Positions 35,100 to 44,265 of a DNA stretch of 64,000 nucleotides are shown here, piece after piece. Position numbers and translations under genes: made by a program. Position 1 is the first letter of the stretch. Each line of letters starts with the position of its first letter. The notes under the pieces were generated by a model. The model saw nothing but the letters and a program-made list of their open reading frames with translations, was not told where the DNA came from and searched no databases. This stretch comes from Anaerococcus prevotii DSM 20548 (GTDB lineage: Bacteria; Bacillota; Clostridia; Tissierellales; Peptoniphilaceae), in assembly GCF_000024105.1 (NCBI RefSeq), contig NC_013171.1:1-64000 (forward strand), read 5' to 3'.

Positions 35100-35141
35100 A
35101 GAAAATTTACACAAACCATCATTTTTGAGAAAGGAGCATAG

Positions 35142-36074
35142 ATGAAGACAATAGTAGTAGCATTGGGTGGAAACGCCCTAGGTAATAGCCCAAAAGAACA
35201 ATTAGAGGCAGTGAAGGGATCTTCTAAGGCCTTGGCAGATATTATAGAAAATTATGAAAATGTAGCCATAGTTCATGGAAATGGACCACAAGTTGGTGTA
35301 ATAAACCTAGGATTATCTAAGGCAAGTGAAATAGATGAAAGCATACCAGAATTTCCTTTGGTAGAATGTGTTGCCTTAAGCCAAGGCTATATAGGCTATC
35401 ACCTTCAACAAGCAATTGAAAACGAAGTTGAGAAAAGAAAAATCGACAAGAAGGTTGTTACAATAGTAAGCCAAGTAGAAGTTGATAAAAACGATTCTGC
35501 CTTTAAAGATCCTACTAAGCCAATAGGAACATTCTATAGCAAAGAAGAAGCAGAAAGAATCGAGAAAGAAGACGGTTATACTTTCAAAGAAGATGCAGGC
35601 AGAGGCTATAGAAGAGTAGTTGCAAGTCCAAAGCCAGTTAGGCTAAAGGAAATAGAAACTCTAAAAACTTTGCTAGAAAATAATACAGCTGTAGTTACAG
35701 GTGGCGGCGGTGGAATTCCAGTCTTTGATGAAGATGGTACTATTGTTGGAGTAGATGCTGTAATTGATAAAGATTTTGTTGCAAGTAAAATATCAGCAGA
35801 TATAAATGCAGATAAACTTTTAATCCTAACTGCAGTTGATAGTGTATATATCAATTTTGGCAAGGAAAACCAAGAGGAACTTAGAGAAATTAGCGTAGAT
35901 GAAGCCAAGAAATATATAGAAGAAGGTCAATTCGCTAAGGGCTCTATGTTACCAAAAATAGAAGCTTGTCTTAAATTCTTAGAGGAAAATCCAGAAGGTG
36001 AAGCGATAATAACTTCACTAGACAAGGCTTTGGATGGATTAGAAGGAAAAGTAGGAACAAAAATAGTTAAGTAA
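35142..36074 (+). CDS. arcC: Carbamate kinase
   Basis: ArcC makes ATP from carbamoyl phosphate and ADP, the energy-yielding step of citrulline breakdown. The 310-residue protein has VVALGGNALG, IVHGNGPQVG, RRVVASPKPV, VTGGGGGIPV and AKGSMLPKIEACLKFL, all normal for the family. AAAGGAG precedes the ATG. The ClpB-like gene starts 17 bp after its stop and OTC follows that; arginine deiminase is not in the window. Confidence 0.97.
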   Translation: MKTIVVALGGNALGNSPKEQLEAVKGSSKALADIIENYENVAIVHGNGPQVGVINLGLSKASEIDESIPEFPLVECVALSQGYIGYHLQQAIENEVEKRKIDKKVVTIVSQVEVDKNDSAFKDPTKPIGTFYSKEEAERIEKEDGYTFKEDAGRGYRRVVASPKPVRLKEIETLKTLLENNTAVVTGGGGGIPVFDEDGTIVGVDAVIDKDFVASKISADINADKLLILTAVDSVYINFGKENQEELREISVDEAKKYIEEGQFAKGSMLPKIEACLKFLEENPEGEAIITSLDKALDGLEGKVGTKIVK

Positions 36075-36091
36075 AAACATAAGGAGGGTCA

Positions 36092-38596
36092 ATGAAAGAT
36101 ATATATTCACTAAAGGCATCAATGGCGATTAAGGAAGCCAGAAACCTCGCCCTCCTCAATAAAAATCAAGAAGTAACAGACCTTCATCTACTAAAGTCTG
36201 TAACGGATCAAGAAAACCATGTCCTAGATACAATGCTTGAGGAATTTTCTGTAGATAAAGATAACTTAACTGATGAAATAACAAAAGCTATAGGAAAATT
36301 AAGGTCAAATGATGGACTTAGCAAGCTCTATTTTTCAAGAGATTACCAACGTACCTTGCTACTTGCCAAGGAAAATGCCAAGAAAAGATACGCTGAGAAA
36401 ATAACTACAAGTCATCTTTTTCTAGCATTCTTTGATTTAGAAAAGACTACTAGCAAACATATATTAGAAAAAGTTGGCCTAAGTCATGAAAAATGTGAAC
36501 AATATCTTGTAAATAAAGAAAAGGAAGTAGAAAATAGCGAACGATTTAGCGAAAAAATAGGAGATCTCATCGATAAATATGGGATAGACCTTACCAAAAG
36601 AGCTAAAGAAGGTAAAATTGATCCGGTTATAGGGATGGATTATGAAGTAGATAGGCTATCTGAAATTCTAACCAGAAGGATAAAAAACAACCCTATCCTA
36701 ATAGGTGAGCCTGGAGTTGGTAAATCTGCAGTTGTAGAGGGACTGGCTCTAAAGATTGCCCAAGGAGATGTGGTAGATTTTCTAAAAGATAAGATAATAT
36801 TTTCGTTAAATGTATCAAGCGTATTGGCAGGCACAGGTTTAAGAGGTGAATTTGAATCAAGAGTTAAAGATTTGATGGACATAGTAACCTCGTTTGAAGG
36901 AAAAATCATCCTATTTATAGACGAGATTCACACAATTGTTGGAGCAGGGAGCTCTTCAGGCGGGATTGATATTTCAAATATCATAAAACCTAAACTATCC
37001 AGAGGAGAAATAACTATAATAGGAGCTACAACTGTTGCTGAATACAGGTCTCATATAGAAAAAGATGGGGCGCTTGAACGTCGTTTCCAAAAGATTTTGA
37101 TAAAAGAGGCAAGTATAGAAGAGTCTTATGATATTCTTCGTGGTATAAAAACTAACTACGAGAATTTTCACAATCTGATAATAACAGATGAGGCGATAAA
37201 GGCTTGTGTAGACCTATCTGATAGGTATATAACTGACAGAAAGCTACCTGATAAGGCGATAGACCTTATGGATGAGGCGGCATCAATGCTTAAAAATAAG
37301 CTTGAAAATACGCCGGATAGTCTAGATGATTTAAGAGAAGATATTCTAGAATTGGAAGAAAGCCTACAGCTTAAAGCTGACGATAAGAAGGAAAACAAGT
37401 TAGATGAGCTAAAGAAGCTTTACGACAAGGATTTAGAAATAAAACAAGAAGAAACAGAAGATTTAAGAGATCTAAGAAGGATAAGAAGCGATATAAGAGA
37501 GCTTGTATTTATCAAAAAAAGATTACTAAATGAAGATAAATTCGAGGAATATACTAAAATTACTAAGGTAAAACTTCCGGAGCTTAAAAAAGAAGAGAAA
37601 TCCTACCTAAACAAAAAATATGAATTTGTCAAAATAGAAAAACTTGAAGAAAGTCATATCAAAACGCTGATATCTAGGATAACTAAGATACCAGTAGAGG
37701 ATTTGAATCAAGATAGGAAGGAAAAAATCTTAAATATAGACAAGGCTCTGGGTAAAAAAGTAATAGGCCAACAAGAAGCTGTAGAGAAGATATCAAATGC
37801 AATAATAAGAACAGCTGTTGGCATGAAAAATAGGCACAAGCCAATAGGGACATTTCTTTTTACAGGAAATACAGGACTTGGTAAGACCTATTTGGCAAAG
37901 GTTCTGGCTGATACCCTCTACGAAGGGGAAGAAAGCCTAATAAGATTTGACATGAGTGAGTATATGGATTCAAATTCCACAACTAAGTTTATTGGAGCTC
38001 CTCCAGGATTTGTCGGTTATGAAGAAGGTGGCCAGCTTACTGAAAAAGTGAGGATCAATCCTTATTCAGTAATTCTATTTGATGAGATAGAAAAGGCTAA
38101 CAAACAAATCTTTGACATCCTACTTCAAATACTCGATGAGGGGAGACTAACTGATAATAGAGGCATAACCATAGACTTTACCAATACTATTATAATTTTG
38201 ACATCTAATATATTGGCCAAGGAAGATGACAGCGATCTATATAAGCATGAACTTTACCAATACTTTAAGCCTGAATTTATCAATAGGCTTGATGCAATAG
38301 TTAAGTTTAATACCTTATCTTATGAAGATCTTATGGAAATCACAAAGATTTACCTAGAAGAAGTTAAAAATGATTTTGGGGAAATCGGAGTAAACTTTGC
38401 CTACACAAATGAAGTCATCGAAAAAATAGTAGACCTCTCAGATTATGAAGAATTTGGGGCTAGAGAGATTAGAAGAGTGGTTGATGATAAGATAGTAACC
38501 ATGGTTTCTAGAAAAATCTTACAAGATGACTTGGATAGTACAAATGTGCTTACAATTATGTTAGAGGATGATGAATTTTCCTTTGACATTATGTAA
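36092..38596 (+). CDS. ClpB-like Hsp100 ATPase inside the arcC-arcB cluster
   Basis: The 834-residue protein has an N-terminal Clp repeat domain, AAA1 (Walker A GEPGVGKS, Walker B LFIDEIHT, GALERRFQK), a coiled M-domain of about 110 residues, and AAA2 (Walker A GNTGLGKT, Walker B ILFDEIEK). The M-domain resembles ClpB, and the short region after LTSNI lacks an obvious IGF/LGF ClpP-docking tripeptide, so it is probably a disaggregase not a protease partner. GGAGG precedes the ATG. Sitting between arcC and arcB is unusual; whether it acts on those enzymes is unknown. ClpC is the alternative label. Confidence 0.85.
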   Translation: MKDIYSLKASMAIKEARNLALLNKNQEVTDLHLLKSVTDQENHVLDTMLEEFSVDKDNLTDEITKAIGKLRSNDGLSKLYFSRDYQRTLLLAKENAKKRYAEKITTSHLFLAFFDLEKTTSKHILEKVGLSHEKCEQYLVNKEKEVENSERFSEKIGDLIDKYGIDLTKRAKEGKIDPVIGMDYEVDRLSEILTRRIKNNPILIGEPGVGKSAVVEGLALKIAQGDVVDFLKDKIIFSLNVSSVLAGTGLRGEFESRVKDLMDIVTSFEGKIILFIDEIHTIVGAGSSSGGIDISNIIKPKLSRGEITIIGATTVAEYRSHIEKDGALERRFQKILIKEASIEESYDILRGIKTNYENFHNLIITDEAIKACVDLSDRYITDRKLPDKAIDLMDEAASMLKNKLENTPDSLDDLREDILELEESLQLKADDKKENKLDELKKLYDKDLEIKQEETEDLRDLRRIRSDIRELVFIKKRLLNEDKFEEYTKITKVKLPELKKEEKSYLNKKYEFVKIEKLEESHIKTLISRITKIPVEDLNQDRKEKILNIDKALGKKVIGQQEAVEKISNAIIRTAVGMKNRHKPIGTFLFTGNTGLGKTYLAKVLADTLYEGEESLIRFDMSEYMDSNSTTKFIGAPPGFVGYEEGGQLTEKVRINPYSVILFDEIEKANKQIFDILLQILDEGRLTDNRGITIDFTNTIIILTSNILAKEDDSDLYKHELYQYFKPEFINRLDAIVKFNTLSYEDLMEITKIYLEEVKNDFGEIGVNFAYTNEVIEKIVDLSDYEEFGAREIRRVVDDKIVTMVSRKILQDDLDSTNVLTIMLEDDEFSFDIM

Positions 38597-38619
38597 AATA
38601 AAAAAATAAGGAGTTTAAA

Positions 38620-39624
38620 ATGGGAGTTAACTTAAGAGGACGCAATTTATTAGCTATTAAAGATTTCACAGAGGATGAAGTTTTATACTTAATAAAACTA
38701 TCAGAACAATTCAAAAACTTGAAACTAACAGGAACACCACATAATTACCTCCAAGGTAAAAACATAGTCCTACTATTTGAGAAAACATCAACAAGAACAA
38801 GATGTTCATTCGAAGTTGCAGGAATGGACCTTGGCATGGGAGTAACATATCTAGATCCAGGTTCAAGCCAAATGGGTAAGAAAGAATCAATAGCTGATAC
38901 TGCAAAAGTTTTAGGTAGATTCTACGATGGTATTGAATATAGAGGATTTAGACAAGATTTAGTAGAAGAGTTAGCTGATAATGCAGGAGTTCCAGTATGG
39001 AACGGTCTAACAGACAAATGGCATCCAACTCAAATGATCGCTGATATGCTTACAATCAAAGAAAACTTTGGACGCCTTCGTGGTCTAAACTTTGTATACA
39101 TGGGCGATTGCAGAAACAATATGGGTAACTCCCTAGCAGTAACATGTGCAAAACTTGGTATCAACTTCATCGGTTGTGGACCAAAAGACCTATGGCCAGA
39201 AGAAGACGTTCAAGAATTAGCTAGAGAATTTGCTAAAAAACACGGTACAAAAGTTGAATTTAGCGAAGACGTAATGGCAAGTACAAAGGATGCTGATGTA
39301 ATCTACACAGATATTTGGGTATCAATGGGAGAACCAGAAGAAGTTTGGGCTAAAAGAATCGAACAACTTCACCCATTCCAAGTTAACCAAAAAGTAATGG
39401 ACAATGCTAAAGAAGAAACAATCTTCATGCACTGCCTACCATCTTTCCACGACCTAAACACAACTGTTGGTAAAGATATATATGATAAATTCGGCGACAA
39501 ATACGAACTAAACGGTATGGAAGTTACAGAAGATGTATTCTTATCACACAAATCTAAAGTATTTGATGAAGCTGAAAACAGAATGCATACAATAAAAGCT
39601 ATAATGTATGCTACACTTAAGTAA
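38620..39624 (+). CDS. arcB: Ornithine carbamoyltransferase
   Basis: This 334-residue enzyme interconverts citrulline and carbamoyl phosphate plus ornithine; with arcC next door the catabolic direction is likely. Carbamoyl-phosphate motif TSTRTR, HPTQ, ornithine-binding DCRNNMGNS, the DIWVSMG loop and HCLPSFHD are all intact. The codon use is biased toward a few codons, as in highly expressed genes. AAGGAG precedes the ATG. A strong terminator follows. Confidence 0.97.
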   Translation: MGVNLRGRNLLAIKDFTEDEVLYLIKLSEQFKNLKLTGTPHNYLQGKNIVLLFEKTSTRTRCSFEVAGMDLGMGVTYLDPGSSQMGKKESIADTAKVLGRFYDGIEYRGFRQDLVEELADNAGVPVWNGLTDKWHPTQMIADMLTIKENFGRLRGLNFVYMGDCRNNMGNSLAVTCAKLGINFIGCGPKDLWPEEDVQELAREFAKKHGTKVEFSEDVMASTKDADVIYTDIWVSMGEPEEVWAKRIEQLHPFQVNQKVMDNAKEETIFMHCLPSFHDLNTTVGKDIYDKFGDKYELNGMEVTEDVFLSHKSKVFDEAENRMHTIKAIMYATLK

Positions 39625-39639
39625 AAAAAACTAACTAAG

Positions 39640-39668
39640 ACTGCCGGCTCTGCTGGCAGTTTTATTAT
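39640..39668 (+). terminator. Terminator after arcB
   Basis: ACTGCCGGC pairs with GCTGGCAGT (39640-39660, one G-U), followed by TTTATT. Confidence 0.9.
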
Positions 39669-39713
39669 GGGAAAAAATTCTTAGATTTGATATAATTATC
39701 AAAGGAGGAAGTT

Positions 39714-40685
39714 ATGGGAATAAGATTTAGAAAAAGTATAAATTTAGGTAAGGGCTTTAGGATAAACATGTCAAAGACTGGTCCAGGATTTTCCTGGGGA
39801 GGCAAGGGATTTAGACTAACTAAAACTGCCAAGGGAAACATCAGAGGAACAGCCTACATACCTGGAACGGGCCTATCCTATCAGAAAGAATTCAAAAATC
39901 CCCTAAATGACTTAGGGAAAAATCATACAGAAAAAAATAAAAATAAAGAAGGAAAAATAATAAATAAAACATCAACTATTGACTTTAAAAACATCAAGTC
40001 AACTGCCCTAGAAGATGTTCTAGAAAGTAGAAAGGAAGAAAGACCCTACAAGCTTGTCGGCCTTATTCTTTCTATTGCAGGAATATTTTTATTTTTCATA
40101 AATCCCTTACTCATAGGCCTTACAATAATAGGTGCTATTCTTTATTTTTATAAGAAAAATCCAGAACCAGTAAGCCTAGAATATGACTTCGAAGACGGAT
40201 CCAAGGAAGAATACGACCTTAGCAATAAGCTTTTGGCAGGAATACTCGAAAGCGATGAGGTATTTCTAATAAATGAGCTTGAAGATGATATAATTCTAGA
40301 CAGAAGCCCTCTAAGAGTAGTGAAGGGACTTCCTAATGGAATAGATACAAATGTAGAGGTAATAAGTCTTAAGGCAGGAGACATAAGCCTAAGCTTCTTA
40401 CCAGATGCTCTTTTACTTGCGAAAAACAAGGACCTTAAGGCAATTGACTACAAGGACCTAAGTGTAGATCTTAGGGCAGAAGACTTCAAGGAGGAAGGAA
40501 AGGTCGCAAAAGATGCAAGAGTCTTAGAAAAAACCTACAAACACTCCAACAAAGACGGAGGTCCTGACAAAAGATATAAAGATAATCCAGAAGTAAGCCT
40601 AGTAGAATACGGGATCCTACAAATGGAAAATTCTGACCTAAATATAATGATTGGATTTTCTGATACTGTAATCGATGGAAAGTAA
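39714..40685 (+). CDS. DUF4236-domain membrane protein
   Basis: The N-terminal 60 residues match DUF4236 (RFRKSINLGKGFRINMSKTG, then FSWGGKGFR and IPGTGLSY). After a Lys-rich linker there are two transmembrane segments (about 106-144), and then a soluble acidic C-terminal region of unknown kind (residues 145-323). AAAGGAGG precedes the ATG. A TATAAT lies 18 bp upstream of the start but is too close to be a normal promoter. Function unknown. Confidence 0.8.
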   Translation: MGIRFRKSINLGKGFRINMSKTGPGFSWGGKGFRLTKTAKGNIRGTAYIPGTGLSYQKEFKNPLNDLGKNHTEKNKNKEGKIINKTSTIDFKNIKSTALEDVLESRKEERPYKLVGLILSIAGIFLFFINPLLIGLTIIGAILYFYKKNPEPVSLEYDFEDGSKEEYDLSNKLLAGILESDEVFLINELEDDIILDRSPLRVVKGLPNGIDTNVEVISLKAGDISLSFLPDALLLAKNKDLKAIDYKDLSVDLRAEDFKEEGKVAKDARVLEKTYKHSNKDGGPDKRYKDNPEVSLVEYGILQMENSDLNIMIGFSDTVIDGK

Positions 40686-40735
40686 GAATTGTTTTAAAAT
40701 TAGAAAACCCTCTATTCAAAATTAAATAATGAGAG

Positions 40736-40804
40736 TATAATTGAATCATAGTAAAGGCTTTAGGTCAAAGCTAAGGTAAAACTTTCGTTAAGATATTAAA
40801 GCCT
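40736..40804 (+). promoter_or_regulatory. Promoter and hairpin leader of the metal ATPase operon
   Basis: TATAAT at 40736-40741 with TATTCA 17 bp upstream is a moderate promoter. Downstream, AGGCTTTA (40755-40762) and TAAAGCCT (40797-40804) form an 8-bp stem just before the ribosome-binding site AAGGAGG, which could affect translation. Confidence 0.5.
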
Positions 40805-40824
40805 AAAAATTTAAGGAGGAATTC

Positions 40825-41142
40825 ATGTTAGAAAAGAAAGCATTAAGCGTTGGAGCAGGATTATTGGTAGGTTTAGTTGGAGGAAAAGTTCTCAACTCAA
40901 AACTTGCCAAAAAAGCAACAGTTAACACAGTTGTTGGAGGACTAAAGGTAAAGGAATCTATCGATAAAACTATTGAGTCTATCAGAGTTTCAGCAGAAGA
41001 TGTCCTAGCAGAAGCCAAGGAAGTAAAGGCTAAGGAAGAAGCTGAAGAAGCAAAAAAAGAAGCTGAACAAGATATTGAAAAAGTAGCTTGCGAATGCGAG
41101 TGTGGATGCGAAGAAGAAATTTCTGAGGAAGAAAATAAGTAA
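40825..41142 (+). CDS. PacL-like small membrane partner of the P1B ATPase
   Basis: The 105-residue protein has a glycine-rich transmembrane segment (about 8-24, SVGAGLLVGLVGGKVL), a helical Ala/Glu/Lys-rich stretch, and a Cys-rich tail (CECECGCEEE, about 89-98) that looks like a metal-binding site. It starts 5' of, and overlaps by one base, a heavy-metal P-type ATPase gene. This resembles the mycobacterial PacL arrangement (small TM metallochaperone next to CtpC), though I cannot show homology. DUF6110-type proteins of clostridia look similar. Likely role: load metal onto the ATPase. Confidence 0.72.
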   Translation: MLEKKALSVGAGLLVGLVGGKVLNSKLAKKATVNTVVGGLKVKESIDKTIESIRVSAEDVLAEAKEVKAKEEAEEAKKEAEQDIEKVACECECGCEEEISEEENK

Positions 41143-43217
41143 TGAGAGCCTCTATTGCTCATAGAATCGAAGGCAGAAGCCGTTTCACCTATGAAGATTA
41201 TATAAAAGAGGAAAATCTAAACAAGCTAAAATATCGCATAGAAGAAATCGAAGGAGTCAAGTCTTGTAGGGTGTCGATCCTCACAAAGTCCATCACGGTA
41301 AATTACGAGGAGAGATTTATTCCTCAAATAGCTAGGGCAATCCTTGACCTAGACCTAAAGACTATTGAGGAAACCTCTATAGAAAGAGTAGACTTTGAGG
41401 CTCAATCAGAAAATGACATCTTCCATATTTTAAGAGATGCCATGTATACTAGGATATTTTTCAAATATATCCTACCTCAGCCTTTAGGAACCATAGGTCT
41501 ATTCTTTAGGGCCTATCCATTTATCAAAGCTGGAGTTAAGTCTTTGATTAAGAGAAAGGTAAATGTAGAAGTCTTGGATGCGACTGCAATTTCAATCTCT
41601 CTTGCAACGAGGAAGTTTGGAGATGCCGCAAACATAATGTTCCTATTGGGCCTTGGTGAAAAACTTGAAGATTACACCATGAAGAAGTCCCAAGAAGACT
41701 TAGCTAATTCTCTTGCATTAAATGTTGATAATGTGTTTGTTATCGAAAATGGTGAAAAGATTATCAAAAATATCAAGGAAGTTGAAGAAGGAGATTTAAT
41801 AGAAGTTGAGATGGGTAACTTAATTCCTGTAGATGGCAAGGTCATCAAGGGGGTTGCCATGGTCAACGAATCTTCTTTTACAGGAGAGTCTAATCCTGTC
41901 AAGAAATCAGAGGGATCTATAGTCTTTGCAGGAACTGCCCTTGAAGAGGGAGCAATCATCGTTGAAACTAAGAAAAAGTACGATGAATCTAGGTTAAGCC
42001 ATATTATTGAGCTTATTTCAGATAGCGAAAAGAACAAGTCTTTGGCTCAGAAAAATGCAGAGAATATGGCTGATAGTCTAGTTAAGTACTCTTTCGTAGG
42101 AGCAGGACTTACCTACCTTCTTACAAGAAACTTAGAAAAGGCCAAGTCATTCTTGATGGTAGATTTCTCATGTGCCCTAAAACTTACCATTCCTATAGCT
42201 ATAATGAAGGCGATTAGCCAAGCATCTGAAAAGAAAGTTTTAGTTAAGGGTGGCAAATACTTAGAAAACTTATCTAAGGCCAACACCATTGTCTTCGACA
42301 AGACTGGTACACTAACTAAGTCTGAACCAAGGGTTGCTAAAGTTATTGCCCTTGATGATATCGAGGAAAATGAATGTCTAAGAATAGCAGCTTGTCTTGA
42401 AGAGCACTTCCCACACTCTATAGCAAGTGCTGTAGTAGAAGCTGCTAGGGCAAGGGATTTAAAACACGAAGAGATGCACTCTAAACCTGAGTATATAGTA
42501 GCCCATGGTATAAAGACTACTATAGTAGACAAGGTAGCTATGATTGGCTCAGAACACTTTATCTTGGACGATGAGGGAGTCGAAATAGACGATAAGACTA
42601 GGGATATAATTGATAGGCTCAAAGAAGATTATTCACTTCTCTATCTGGCCTTTGCCGATAGACTTATAGCAGTAATCTGTATTGAAGATCCTCTAAGGGA
42701 AGAAGCTACGGATATCGTAAAAGATCTTAGGGACCTATCCATTGATAACATAGCTATGCTTACTGGAGATGCAGAAAATGCAGCAAGGAGTGTAGCGGAA
42801 AAGCTAGGCCTTGACTATTACAAGTCACAAGTTTTGCCAGAAGATAAACAAAAATATGTTATGGAAGAAAAAGATAAGGGAAGGACTGTAGTTATGATAG
42901 GAGATGGAATAAATGATTCTGTAGCCCTATCAAGTTCAGATGTAGGAATATCAATGCACCAAGGAGCTGATATAGCCAAAGAAATCTCTGACATATCCAT
43001 AGGAAGCGACAGCCTAGAAGGCCTAGTTGATGTTGTAAAACTATCAAAGGCTATGGATAAAAGGATAAAAACTGACTACAAGCAGATTGTATCCATTAAC
43101 TCAAGCCTTATAATCTTAGGAGTTCTAGGAATTTTGTCAAATACAAGTTCTTCACTCCTTCACAACCTATCGACAGTTATGATTGCAGGCAAGAACATGA
43201 AAGATTATAAAATTTAA
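41142..43217 (+). CDS. Heavy-metal P1B-type ATPase with atypical FSC transport motif
   Basis: The 691-residue protein has an N-terminal heavy-metal-associated-like fold (ending about 70) without a CxxC, an actuator TGES loop (NESSFTGES), phosphorylation site DKTGT (Asp386), nucleotide domain with EEHFPHSI and hinge MIGDGINDSVAL. The transmembrane metal motif, usually CPC or SPC, reads FSC (342-344, DFSCALKLTIP), and the HP motif reads HS. TM number is low, fitting P1B. Substrate cannot be assigned; CtpC-like Mn/Zn export is a guess. It is coupled to the PacL-like gene (TAATG). Confidence 0.85.
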   Translation: MRASIAHRIEGRSRFTYEDYIKEENLNKLKYRIEEIEGVKSCRVSILTKSITVNYEERFIPQIARAILDLDLKTIEETSIERVDFEAQSENDIFHILRDAMYTRIFFKYILPQPLGTIGLFFRAYPFIKAGVKSLIKRKVNVEVLDATAISISLATRKFGDAANIMFLLGLGEKLEDYTMKKSQEDLANSLALNVDNVFVIENGEKIIKNIKEVEEGDLIEVEMGNLIPVDGKVIKGVAMVNESSFTGESNPVKKSEGSIVFAGTALEEGAIIVETKKKYDESRLSHIIELISDSEKNKSLAQKNAENMADSLVKYSFVGAGLTYLLTRNLEKAKSFLMVDFSCALKLTIPIAIMKAISQASEKKVLVKGGKYLENLSKANTIVFDKTGTLTKSEPRVAKVIALDDIEENECLRIAACLEEHFPHSIASAVVEAARARDLKHEEMHSKPEYIVAHGIKTTIVDKVAMIGSEHFILDDEGVEIDDKTRDIIDRLKEDYSLLYLAFADRLIAVICIEDPLREEATDIVKDLRDLSIDNIAMLTGDAENAARSVAEKLGLDYYKSQVLPEDKQKYVMEEKDKGRTVVMIGDGINDSVALSSSDVGISMHQGADIAKEISDISIGSDSLEGLVDVVKLSKAMDKRIKTDYKQIVSINSSLIILGVLGILSNTSSSLLHNLSTVMIAGKNMKDYKI

Positions 43218-43230
43218 TAAACAAAGAAAA

Positions 43231-43275
43231 AAGACAGTGCCTAAGGTTTATAGAAAGACCCTAAGCACTGCCTTT
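43231..43275. terminator. Bidirectional terminator between the ATPase and deoR-type genes
   Basis: AAGACAGTGC pairs with GCACTGCCTT (one A-C mismatch). On the plus strand TTTTATTT follows; on the minus strand a CTTTTTTC tract follows. Confidence 0.8.
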
Positions 43276-44069
43276 TATTTATCAGCTATTATCACTCTTA
43301 TATTTTTCTCTTCTAAATAGCTAAGCCAATCTCTACTTATATTTTTATCAGTTACAACAATATCTATATCATCAAGCTCGCAAAAATGAACAGCCTTTAC
43401 AGCATCGAACTTGCTTGAGTCTACGAGCAAAATTACCTCTAGAGAATTTTTTATAATTAACTTTTTGGTTGCTAGCTCGTAGGAGTTGGCACAAGTTATG
43501 CCCAAATTTTTATGTACTCCGGCTGCTGATAGGAAGACCTTGTTGGCTCTTGTGTTTTCTATAACATTAAGGCTTGCTTGTGATTCGAACATCCCTGTAT
43601 TTCTGTGGAAAAATCCTCCCGCAAGGATTAGGTCGATATTATCCTTATACATCAAATTCAGGAAGTTATTTGATGAGAAAACAAGACAAGTTGAAGAAAT
43701 ATCATTAGAAATATACTTAGAAAGCTTATCAGTAGTAGTTCCAGTATCTATTACTACAATATCTCCATCGTTAATTAAACTAGAAGCCCTTCTTCCAATC
43801 AAATCTTTTTGCCTATTGTTTAATTTCAAATTTTGGTCTAGGTCATAATCCGACTCAGTTTGGGAGAGAGTCGGGTTATCCAAGGAAGGGTTATAAACAA
43901 CAGCTCCATGGTAGACCTCTATAATGTTATTATCCTCAAGAATCTTTATATCCCTTCTTATAGTCATCTCAGAGACTGACAAGTCGCTTGCCAATTCCTT
44001 GATGGAAGATCCGTTTTTATTCTTGACTATGCTTATTATTTTATTTAATCTTTCGTCTTTTTTAGCCAT
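43275..44069 (-). CDS. DeoR-family transcriptional regulator
   Basis: This 264-residue regulator has an N-terminal winged HTH (SIKELASDLSVSEMTIRRDI) and the DeoR sugar-phosphate sensor domain (DIVVIDTGTTTDKL, LILAGGFFHRNTG, VFLSAAGVH, LLVDSSKFD). It is divergent from deoC and so probably represses the deo operon with deoxyribose-5-phosphate or ribose-5-phosphate as inducer. ATG 44069 is chosen; a TTG three codons earlier is less good, although the ribosome-binding site (AAGGTGG or GGAG) is not ideally spaced. Confidence 0.9.
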   Translation of the reverse strand: MAKKDERLNKIISIVKNKNGSSIKELASDLSVSEMTIRRDIKILEDNNIIEVYHGAVVYNPSLDNPTLSQTESDYDLDQNLKLNNRQKDLIGRRASSLINDGDIVVIDTGTTTDKLSKYISNDISSTCLVFSSNNFLNLMYKDNIDLILAGGFFHRNTGMFESQASLNVIENTRANKVFLSAAGVHKNLGITCANSYELATKKLIIKNSLEVILLVDSSKFDAVKAVHFCELDDIDIVVTDKNISRDWLSYLEEKNIRVIIADK

Positions 44070-44170
44070 ATACTCCAACCACCTTTAGCTTAATTGTACC
44101 ATAAATATCTGATAAATTAAGAGCTATAAGCTATTTTAAGAAAATAATGGTAAAATTATAACATTTTATG

Positions 44171-44199
44171 TTGACAAAATAACAAAATAGATGTAATAT
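44171..44199 (+). promoter_or_regulatory. Promoter of the deo operon
   Basis: TTGACA (44171-44176) and TAATAT (44194-44199) have a 17-bp spacer, a near-consensus promoter for deoC. AAGGAGAGG is before the ATG. The divergent segment 44070-44170 is AT-rich; no unambiguous operator was found. Confidence 0.85.
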
Positions 44200-44265
44200 A
44201 GAATTATCAAGAGGAAATAAAAGTCTAGACAAAAGGAAAACCTTTGACAAGCAAGGAGAGGAAAA

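Noticed and set aside
33687-39624. Complete arginine deiminase pathway
   Set aside because: arcB and arcC are present, but no arginine deiminase (arcA) is encoded in the window.
39691-39696. TATAAT as promoter of the DUF4236 gene
   Set aside because: The start of transcription would fall within the ribosome-binding site, too close to the ATG.
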